Source: Pseudomonas fluorescens
Lineage (GTDB): Bacteria > Pseudomonadota > Gammaproteobacteria > Pseudomonadales > Pseudomonadaceae
DNA length: 64,000 nt
Direction of reading: 5' to 3'
Assembly: GCF_001623525.1 (NCBI RefSeq)
Contig: NZ_CP015225.1
Location: 3,720,001 to 3,784,000, forward strand
Position 1 is the first letter of the stretch. Every line of letters starts with the position of its first letter. The translations under genes were made by a program, and so were the position numbers. Shown here piece by piece: positions 17,551-25,441 of this stretch. Under the pieces are notes generated by a model. The model had not been told where the DNA came from, ran no database searches, and saw nothing but the letters and a program-made list of their open reading frames with translations.

Positions 17551-17578
17551 TCCTGCCTTGGCCCTGTGGCCGTCGATT

Positions 17579-19201
17579 TCAGCGCTGCTTGTAGACGTCC
17601 CGAAGACGCGTGGTGGCGGCGGTGTGGCCGATGTAGTTGCGCACGTCGGCGTGGATCACCACTTCGTCCACCATCTGTGAGACCGGCATGATCGCCCCGG
17701 CCTGTTGGTCGTAGAGGGTCTGGATCCGTGCGTAGATTTGGCGCTGGCGCTCGGGATCACGCTCGCGCTCGGCCTGCTCGATCAACTGATTGAGCTGCGG
17801 GTCGAAGAACGAGGTACGCCAGCCCTGGAAGTTGCTCAGCTTGGCTTCGGTGCGGTTGTCCGGGTTGTACACCAGGGCCCGCAGGCTCGAATGCGGATGA
17901 CGCTCCGCCCCACCGCCGCCACGACCGACGAGGATGTCGAATTGGCGGTCGCGCATCGCGCCATAGATCTGGTTGCCGGTGCCGGTGATGATCGTCGCCT
18001 GGATACCGGCCTGGGCCAGCGTCGCTTGCAGGCTGGTGGCGATGTTGATGAACGGCGGATCGGTGAGCGATCGAATGGTCACTTTAAAGCCGTCGGCGTG
18101 ACCGGCCGCCGCCAACAGGCGCTTGGCCTCGGCCACGTCCAGGCGATAGCCCGGGTCTTCCAGGCGTGCCGGCAGCCCCAACTGCAAGGGCCGCTGATTG
18201 ATCACACCGTAATGCGGCATCACCACATCGTTGATGCCCTGGTAGTCGATCAACAGGCGAATGGCCTGGCGCACGCGAATGTCCTGGAACAACGGCTGTT
18301 GCATGCTCATCGCCACGTAGTACAGCGTGCCCCGGGCGATGCTCTGGATGCGCACCTCATCGACCTTGCCCAGGGCCTTGATGTCGGTGGCCGCCATGCC
18401 CCGGGCGACATCCAGGTCGCCGCGCTCGACCATCAGCCGCAGCGCCTGGGACTCGGTCATGTTGCGCATGATCACTCGGCGCAACTTCGCCGCGCCGCGC
18501 CAATAGTCGTCATTGCGACTCATCAGGATCACGTCGTTGGCGCGCCAGATATCGAGCTTGAACGCGCCGGAGCCGGCTGTGTGAGTCGCCAGCCAGGCCG
18601 CGCCCTGATCGTCGCCAACCTGATGTTGCAAGGCGACGCTGCGATCGATGATGAAGGCGCTGGGAGAAGTCGCCAGGGTGTTGAGCACCAGCATCGGGTC
18701 CGTGACGCGTGGCAGCTCCATGACAAAGGTGTGCGGCCCTTCGGCACGCATCAACTTGACGACGTTGTCGGCGGTGAAACCGTAGGCTTTCCAGGTCGAA
18801 GCCAGGGCGCGGTTGAGGGTGACCACACGCTGCAATGACCAGGCGACGTCCTGGGCAGTGAGCGGTGCGCCGGAGTGAAAACGCACGTCATCGCGCAATT
18901 GGAAGGTCAGGCGCATGCGGTCGGGGCTGATGTCCCAGGTTTTCGCCAGGGCCGGAATCAGCGTGTCCGGCTGCGCCGCATCCTGCTCCAGAAGCATGTC
19001 GTAGACGTTGGCGTTGACCTCGGCGACCTCCAGACCCGTCGCCGCGGCAGGGTCCAGGGACAGCAGGTTGATCATGCTCATGCCCACCACCAATTGGTCG
19101 GGGGGCGTTTCGCCTTGGGCCAGGCTGACGGGCACCTGCACTGCGTACAGGGCCACGGCGACACACAGCAGCCTGGTCAGGCGCTTGGGCCAGAGATTCA
19201 T
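17579..19201 (-). CDS. ABC importer periplasmic substrate-binding protein, family 5 (DppA/OppA type)
   Basis: A 540-residue protein with a Sec signal peptide (LLCVAVALYAVQVPVSLAQG, cleavage near residue 29). The family-5 fold is marked by TGLEVAEVNANVYDMLLEQ, the segment LRDDVRFHSGAPLTAQDVAWSLQR, and VRQAIRLLIDYQGINDVV. Family members bind peptides, nickel, haem precursors or oligosaccharides. AAGGA precedes the ATG. The gene directly follows the enolase-superfamily gene (71-bp gap) and precedes the permeases. With a KdgM-type porin at the end of the operon, an acidic sugar or sugar-acid conjugate is a more likely ligand than a peptide, but this is inference. Confidence 0.92.
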   Translation of the reverse strand: MNLWPKRLTRLLCVAVALYAVQVPVSLAQGETPPDQLVVGMSMINLLSLDPAAATGLEVAEVNANVYDMLLEQDAAQPDTLIPALAKTWDISPDRMRLTFQLRDDVRFHSGAPLTAQDVAWSLQRVVTLNRALASTWKAYGFTADNVVKLMRAEGPHTFVMELPRVTDPMLVLNTLATSPSAFIIDRSVALQHQVGDDQGAAWLATHTAGSGAFKLDIWRANDVILMSRNDDYWRGAAKLRRVIMRNMTESQALRLMVERGDLDVARGMAATDIKALGKVDEVRIQSIARGTLYYVAMSMQQPLFQDIRVRQAIRLLIDYQGINDVVMPHYGVINQRPLQLGLPARLEDPGYRLDVAEAKRLLAAAGHADGFKVTIRSLTDPPFINIATSLQATLAQAGIQATIITGTGNQIYGAMRDRQFDILVGRGGGGAERHPHSSLRALVYNPDNRTEAKLSNFQGWRTSFFDPQLNQLIEQAERERDPERQRQIYARIQTLYDQQAGAIMPVSQMVDEVVIHADVRNYIGHTAATTRLRDVYKQR

Positions 19202-19272
19202 GGTTCAGTCCTTTCTTATATTTATAAAGACTTGTCGCCCGGGCAGCCATCGACCTCAGGCGTGGAACAGGA

Positions 19273-20427
19273 TCAATGTCGAGACAGGGTGTTGGCTTCG
19301 ATATACGCGAAGTTGATGTCCTCGCCCAACCCCGGTCGGTCGGACAGGTGTACAAAACCATCGGCGTCCATCGGGTCGACAATGCTGTTGAGGTGCGCCG
19401 GGACTTCTTCATAGTCGAGAAATGGGTGCAGCAGGCCGCGCTCGTACCAGCGGCAATTGCTGATCGCCCCGACCACCGCCAGGTTCGCCGCGCCGTTGCC
19501 GTGCACTTCGCAGTCCATGCCGAACGACTCGGCCAGGTGCGCCACCTTCAGGCACGGCCCGATGCCCCCGACCCCGGCCACACCAGCGCGCAGGATGTCA
19601 CAGGATTTCTGGGTCACCCAACTGGCGCGGCTGTGGAACTTGCCGGCGATGCTTTCCGGGCCCAACACCGGGATGTCCAGGTTGGCGGCCAGCCAGGCAT
19701 AGGACTCCGCCGAGTCTTCCATCATCGGCTCTTCGAACCAAGCAAAATTCAGCTTTTGCAGGGCCTTGCCGATGGTCAGCGCATCCATGCGGCTGTACCA
19801 GTGATAACCGTCGAGCATCAGCGCGATGTCCGGCCCCACCGCCTCACGCACGGCAGCGCAGGCCTGGATGTCCATTTGCGGGTTCGGCGCGAAGGAAATC
19901 GGCGGCATCCAGGTGTGCAGCTTGATGGCCTTGTAGCCGCGCTGGACCAGCTTTTCGGCGAACTGGCCGTACTCGTCCGGCGTGGACAACCCGCCCGGCA
20001 AATCGTCGCCACACATCGTCGAGCCGTAGGCCGGAACCTTATCGCGATAGCCACCAATCAACTTGTGCACCGGCAGCTTGAGCGCACGCCCGGCCAAGTC
20101 CCACAGCGCTTGCTCCACCAGGGCCAACGCCCGGTCGGTGAACTGCCCGGCACTGCCGCGCTGCCAGTGCGCGAGGTCTTGCCAGAGGCTTTCGCGATCC
20201 ATCGGATCGCGACCGATCAGCACTTTGCGCACGAAGGATTCGATGATGTGCGGACGAATCAACTCAGGCGGGCCGAAGGCATAGCCCTCGGAGCCATCGT
20301 CGCAACCGATTCGCAGCAAAGCCATTTTGATCATGACCTCATCGCCTGGATGGGCATGGCCGGCGCTGTCCTGGGCACGGCGCGAAGGGGTGGAAAAGAC
20401 TTCGACGTGAACGCCTGTGATTCTCAT
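19273..20427 (-). CDS. Enolase-superfamily (mandelate racemase/muconate lactonizing type) enzyme, probable sugar-acid dehydratase
   Basis: Numbered from ATG 20427 (384 residues). The C-terminal barrel shows K169-x-H171 (AIKLHTW), metal ligands D206, E232 and E258 spaced 26 residues apart as in mandelate racemase, and the D277/H309 pair (DILRAG and CEVHGNG). This set fits acid-sugar dehydratases or racemases of the mandelate racemase subgroup, although K-x-H in place of K-x-K leaves the reaction open. No strong Shine-Dalgarno precedes 20427. A TTG at 20475 would add 16 residues but falls on the last base of the palindromic operator. It is the first gene of the importer operon, so it probably acts on the imported compound. 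Confidence 0.88.
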   Translation of the reverse strand: MRITGVHVEVFSTPSRRAQDSAGHAHPGDEVMIKMALLRIGCDDGSEGYAFGPPELIRPHIIESFVRKVLIGRDPMDRESLWQDLAHWQRGSAGQFTDRALALVEQALWDLAGRALKLPVHKLIGGYRDKVPAYGSTMCGDDLPGGLSTPDEYGQFAEKLVQRGYKAIKLHTWMPPISFAPNPQMDIQACAAVREAVGPDIALMLDGYHWYSRMDALTIGKALQKLNFAWFEEPMMEDSAESYAWLAANLDIPVLGPESIAGKFHSRASWVTQKSCDILRAGVAGVGGIGPCLKVAHLAESFGMDCEVHGNGAANLAVVGAISNCRWYERGLLHPFLDYEEVPAHLNSIVDPMDADGFVHLSDRPGLGEDINFAYIEANTLSRH

Positions 20428-20457
20428 AGGGAGGAGTACCCAATTGTTATTGTTTAT

Positions 20458-20475
20458 TTGTATGTCGTCATACAA
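20458..20475. promoter_or_regulatory. Palindromic operator upstream of the enolase/ABC operon (proximal)
   Basis: TTGTATGTCGTCATACAA has perfect 7-base arms around TCGT. Size and TTGT...ACAA ends resemble operators of GntR/FCD regulators. It lies 30 bp before the chosen ATG, so a bound protein would block transcription or its start. Confidence 0.7.
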
Positions 20476-20586
20476 CGCGTCGGATTATTCTGACGTTCAC
20501 GCCAGCCTGTCAACCCTGAAATTCAATAAAACATGCACCAAAATGAGAACCTCTTGAAAGAAGAGTTTATTTTTCGTGAAGAATTT

Positions 20587-20604
20587 TAATATGTCGTCAT
20601 ACCA
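20587..20604. promoter_or_regulatory. Second copy of the operator (distal)
   Basis: The 13-base core TATGTCGTCATAC (20590-20602) is identical to the proximal site; only the outer bases differ. It is centred 129 bp upstream of the first copy, compatible with looping between two sites. No divergent gene starts here, so both sites most likely serve the leftward operon. Confidence 0.65.
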
Positions 20605-20685
20605 CAAGACACAAAAGAGAGACCACTTATCACGGGAGGGGATGATGACTTGAAGGGATAACAGATAGAGCTGAGGGCTAGAAAA

Positions 20686-20781
20686 CCCCGTGGGAGCGAG
20701 CTTGCTCGCGATAGCGGTATGCCTGGGCCGATGAGGCTGAATGGGCCACCGTCATCGCGAGCACGCTCGCTCCCACAGGGG
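20686..20781. repeat. REP pair, gagcgagcttgctcgcga flavour
   Basis: ccccgtgggagcgagcttgc at the left and an inverted unit ending cgctcgctcccacagggg at the right. The stretch 20605-20685 and 20782-20958 shows no gene; part of the latter matches no family I know. Confidence 0.8.
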
Positions 20782-20958
20782 ATTTGTAGCGAGCACAGAG
20801 TCTGTGAGCGCTACAAAAAATCAGGTCAGGAGGAGGTTGAAAATCAACTGGGAAATTTCGCCGATGTTGGTCTTGCCGGTGAATTCGAATTTCTTTTTGC
20901 CCAGGGAGGATGCCCCTGGGCTCCCCCGCCACACGTTTCTGCAACGCTGTGGCCGCCG

Positions 20959-21186
20959 TTAGATTCGGGGGTTGCGCCGGCGATTCCAGAGGACGCCGAC
21001 CACCGCCGCGATGATCGCCACCCCGGCATTACCGAACAACCAGATTGCAAAGTTACGGCTCTGATCCGCCTCACTTTCGTAGAACGGTCCAAAGTAATTG
21101 CCGACCGCCACGAACACCAGATTGAACGCCCCAACGGCCAGGGCAATGATCAGGAGGACAAACAACGCGCCCTTGATGAAGTTCAT
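20959..21186 (-). CDS. Small two-span membrane protein of unknown function
   Basis: A 75-residue protein starting at ATG 21186, with GGAGGG about six bases upstream, stronger than the start at 21204. Two hydrophobic helices (ALFVLLIIALAVGAFNLVFVA and FAIWLFGNAGVAIIAAVVGVL) are joined by a short acidic loop (YESEADQSRN), and the end is basic (WNRRRNPRI), so the C-terminus is probably cytoplasmic. I do not recognise a family. It may be an uncharacterised inner-membrane microprotein; there is no operon partner. Confidence 0.65.
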   Translation of the reverse strand: MNFIKGALFVLLIIALAVGAFNLVFVAVGNYFGPFYESEADQSRNFAIWLFGNAGVAIIAAVVGVLWNRRRNPRI

Positions 21187-22530
<1,344 letters not shown>

Positions 22531-22579
22531 CGTAACAAGACAGGGGATAACTTGAAGCCCCTGGCTGAACACTTCTGTT

Positions 22580-22699
22580 GTGGCGAGGGAGCTTGCTCCC
22601 GCTGGGGCGCGAAGCACCCCCAAAACCTGATACCGCGGTGTGTCAGGCAAACATTTGGGGGCTGCTGCGCAGCCCAGCGGGAGCAAGCTCCCTCGCCAC
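22580..22699. repeat. REPIN, gagggagcttgctccc flavour
   Basis: Inverted doublet between the DctP gene and the phosphatase gene, opening GTGGCGAGGGAGCTTGCTCC and closing CTCCCTCGCCAC, with the gggctgctgcgcagccc core in the right unit. Confidence 0.92.
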
Positions 22700-22789
22700 A
22701 GGGTTACCACAACGCCTCCCTGTCCCCAGCAACCCGGCACATTGCGTTATGATCCCCCGCCTCTCCCTGAACAGAGCTTTTACCCGCGA

Positions 22790-24694
22790 ATGCTGCCTTC
22801 CACTTCTGATATCACCGCCCTGCCCGCCGTCCTGGTCGGCCCACTGTTGCGACGGCTGGAGCCCACGCGGCTGGTGATGTGGCTGGTGGGCACGCGAGCA
22901 TTGGCGATGACGTTGCGCGTGGCCGGCGTGGGTGATCTTGCACTGGATGCGACACGCTGCACCGTGGTGCCGGTGGGACAGCGGGCGTTTGTGCACTTGA
23001 TCGATGTACGGCTCGCCAACCCCCTGCCCCGGGACGTGACGATTGACTACGACTTGCTGGTGGACGGCGCGCCCATCGCCGAATGGGCGCCGCACCTGCT
23101 GTATGACGGCGCACAGTGCCCGAATTTCATACTGCATTCGCGCATCGAGCAACTGGTCCACGGCTCTTGCCGCAAACCCCATTACCCAGCCAACGACGGC
23201 CTGCTCTGCGTCGACCGGCTGTTGGCGCAAGCCCCTGAGCAACGCCCGGCATTGCTGATGATGAGCGGCGACCAGGTCTATGCCGACGACGTCGCCGGGC
23301 CCATGTTGCGGGCGATTCATGCGCTGATCGAATGCCTGGGGTTGTTCGAGGAATGCCTGGAAGGTGCCGTGGTGGAAGACAGCGCCAGGCTCTATCAGCA
23401 CCCGGCCAGTTATTACCATCGTGCCGATTTGTTGCCGGCACTGGAGAGTAACGAAACCCTGCGCGAGCGATTTTTCGGCGGGGCCCGCAAGCCGATTTTC
23501 ACCAGCAGCAGCGCCGACAATCACCTGGTGACCTTTGCCGAGGTCATGGCGATGTACCTGCTAGTGTGGTCGCCCGTGCCTTGGACGCTGATCACCGTGC
23601 AGCCCCCCGAACTGACCGTCGAACGGCGCCAGCGCTACGACCTGGAACAGCAGCGCATCGATGCGTTCAAGACCGGTCTGGGCGGCGTGGCGCGAGTGTT
23701 TGCGCACCTGTCGTGCCTGATGATTTTCGACGACCACGACATTACCGATGACTGGAACCTGTCTGCGCAGTGGGAGGAAACGGCCTACGGCCATCCGTTC
23801 TCCAAACGCATCATCGGCAATGCGTTGATCGCCTACATGCTCTGCCAGGGCTGGGGTAACAACCCCGATGCCTTCGCTGACGTGCTCCCGCAAACCCTGG
23901 CCCTGAGCGACACCGCCCGAGACCGTTACCTCGACAGCGAACCCCAGGACCAACTGATCGACACTCTGCTGGGTTTCCAGCAATGGCATTACGTACTGCC
24001 GAGTACCCCGGCCCTGGTGGTGCTCGACACCCGCACCCGCCGCTGGCGCAGCGAGAACAACCTCAAGCAACCTTCCGGCCTGCTGGATTGGGAAGCCCTG
24101 AGCGAGTTGCAGCAGGAGTTGTTGGATCACCCGTCGGCGATTATCGTCTCACCGGCGCCGATCTTCGGTGTGAAGCTGATCGAGACCGTGCAGCGGGTGT
24201 TCAGTTGGTGCGGTTATCCACTGCTGGTGGATGCGGAAAACTGGATGGCCCATCGCGGCGCTGCCCAGGTGATCCTGAACATTTTCCGCCACTCACGTAC
24301 GCCCGGTAATTACGTGGTGCTGTCCGGGGACGTGCACTATTGCTTCGTATACGAAGTGTTGATCCCGCACCGCAAGGGCGGCCCGCGCATCTGGCAGATC
24401 ACCAGCAGCGGCATCAAGAATGAATTTCCCCCTGCGCTGCTGGAATGGTTCGATCGCCTGAACCGCTGGCTCTACTCGCCACGCTCGCCCCTGAACTGGT
24501 TCACCAAGCGCCGCAGCATGCGCATCGTCCCCCACACCCCGGAACACGCCGAAGCGGGCGAACGGTTGTGGAACAGCGCCGGCATTGGCCAGGTGTTCTT
24601 CAATGAACAGGGCCAGCCCGCGCAGATCTACCAGCACAATGCCAACGGCCAACCGCCGACGCGGATGCTGCCCCCAAAATCACCACCGACCTGA
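22790..24694 (+). CDS. PhoD-like metallophosphatase
   Basis: A 634-residue protein of the PhoD-like phosphatase family. Metal-binding motifs are visible in order: MMSGDQVYADDV (about residue 158), LMIFDDHDITDDWNL (about 310) and VVLSGDVHYCFVYE (about 508). No signal peptide or Tat motif is seen at the chosen start, unlike secreted B. subtilis-type PhoD, so it may be cytoplasmic. The ATG at 22790 was chosen because the longer frame begins inside the REPIN. The family generally acts on phosphodiesters; the substrate here is unknown. Confidence 0.85.
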   Translation: MLPSTSDITALPAVLVGPLLRRLEPTRLVMWLVGTRALAMTLRVAGVGDLALDATRCTVVPVGQRAFVHLIDVRLANPLPRDVTIDYDLLVDGAPIAEWAPHLLYDGAQCPNFILHSRIEQLVHGSCRKPHYPANDGLLCVDRLLAQAPEQRPALLMMSGDQVYADDVAGPMLRAIHALIECLGLFEECLEGAVVEDSARLYQHPASYYHRADLLPALESNETLRERFFGGARKPIFTSSSADNHLVTFAEVMAMYLLVWSPVPWTLITVQPPELTVERRQRYDLEQQRIDAFKTGLGGVARVFAHLSCLMIFDDHDITDDWNLSAQWEETAYGHPFSKRIIGNALIAYMLCQGWGNNPDAFADVLPQTLALSDTARDRYLDSEPQDQLIDTLLGFQQWHYVLPSTPALVVLDTRTRRWRSENNLKQPSGLLDWEALSELQQELLDHPSAIIVSPAPIFGVKLIETVQRVFSWCGYPLLVDAENWMAHRGAAQVILNIFRHSRTPGNYVVLSGDVHYCFVYEVLIPHRKGGPRIWQITSSGIKNEFPPALLEWFDRLNRWLYSPRSPLNWFTKRRSMRIVPHTPEHAEAGERLWNSAGIGQVFFNEQGQPAQIYQHNANGQPPTRMLPPKSPPT

Positions 24695-24735
24695 AAGCGC
24701 TGGCACCGCCAGCACCTACGCAAGCTGACAATCCG

Positions 24736-24763
24736 CTATCGCGAGCAAGCTCCCACAGGGAAG
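24736..24763. repeat. Partial REP unit
   Basis: gctatcgcgagcaagctccc followed by acaggg is a truncated unit of the tcgcgagcaagctcgctccc family, lacking the second gct; no partner is nearby. Confidence 0.55.
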
Positions 24764-24769
24764 TGGCAG

Positions 24770-25270
24770 TCAGAACACCAATTGCAGCGACTGCTGACCT
24801 TCAAGGCTCAGGAGGAACTGTTTGGCCGCCAGGCCACCAGCGAAGCCGGTAAGGCTGCCGGAGCTGCCGATGACCCGGTGGCACGGGGCGATGATCGAGA
24901 TGGGGTTGCGGCCATTGGCGGCGCCGACCGCCCGGACCGCCGTGGGTTGCCCCACCTGGATGGCGATGTCGCGGTAGCTGCGGGTTTCGCCAAAGGGGAT
25001 GGTCAACAGGGCTTGCCAGACCCGGATCTGGAAATCAGTGCCCGCGAAGTCCAGCTCCAGCTCGAAACGACGGCGCTGGCCAGCGAAGTATTCCAGCAAC
25101 TGACGCTCGGTTTCCTTGAGGACCGGATGCTGGGTGTCCTCCTCCAAAGGCCCCAGGCGCACCCGATTGAGCCGCTCGTTTTCCCAGAGGATGGCCGCCA
25201 GCCGTGTCTGTCGGGCGACGAGGATCAGTTGGCCGACAGGGGATTGGATGGTTTTGTACAGAGGCAACAT
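24770..25270 (-). CDS. ogt: Methylated-DNA--protein-cysteine methyltransferase (O6-alkylguanine repair)
   Basis: A 166-residue suicide repair enzyme. The active-site motif PCHRVIG places the acceptor cysteine at residue 130. The DNA-binding HTH with RAVGAANGRNP (about 113-123) supplies the arginine finger, and TGFAGGLAAKQFLLSLE closes the active site. It transfers alkyl groups from O6 of guanine to itself. ATG 25270 gives the normal family length; the upstream frame runs into REPIN sequence. It lies between a phosphatase gene it faces convergently and a REPIN, so it is probably monocistronic. Confidence 0.93.
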   Translation of the reverse strand: MLPLYKTIQSPVGQLILVARQTRLAAILWENERLNRVRLGPLEEDTQHPVLKETERQLLEYFAGQRRRFELELDFAGTDFQIRVWQALLTIPFGETRSYRDIAIQVGQPTAVRAVGAANGRNPISIIAPCHRVIGSSGSLTGFAGGLAAKQFLLSLEGQQSLQLVF

Positions 25271-25295
25271 CGAGGCATTCCTTGTCAAAGCCTTT

Positions 25296-25413
25296 GTGGC
25301 GAGGGAGCGTGCTCCCGCTGGGTTGCGAAGCGACCCTACACGTGGCACCGCGGTGTGTCAGATTATCAGTTGGGGCTGCTTCGCAGCCCAGCGGGAGCAA
25401 GCTCCCTCGCCAC
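25296..25413. repeat. REPIN, gagggagcttgctccc flavour (variant left arm)
   Basis: The left arm reads GTGGCGAGGGAGCGTGCTCC, one base off the usual GGAGCTTGCTCC; the right arm is the standard complement ending GCCAC. Confidence 0.9.
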
Positions 25414-25441
25414 GGGGATCTCATCGACCGCAATATCTTAC

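Noticed and set aside
20428..20475. TTG start at 20475 for the enolase-superfamily gene
   Set aside because: Its first base is the last base of the palindromic operator and the added residues (YDDIQINNNNW) look non-homologous; MRITGVHVEVF is the usual family start.
22640..22789. N-terminal extension of the PhoD-like phosphatase
   Set aside because: The extra residues are translated REPIN sequence.
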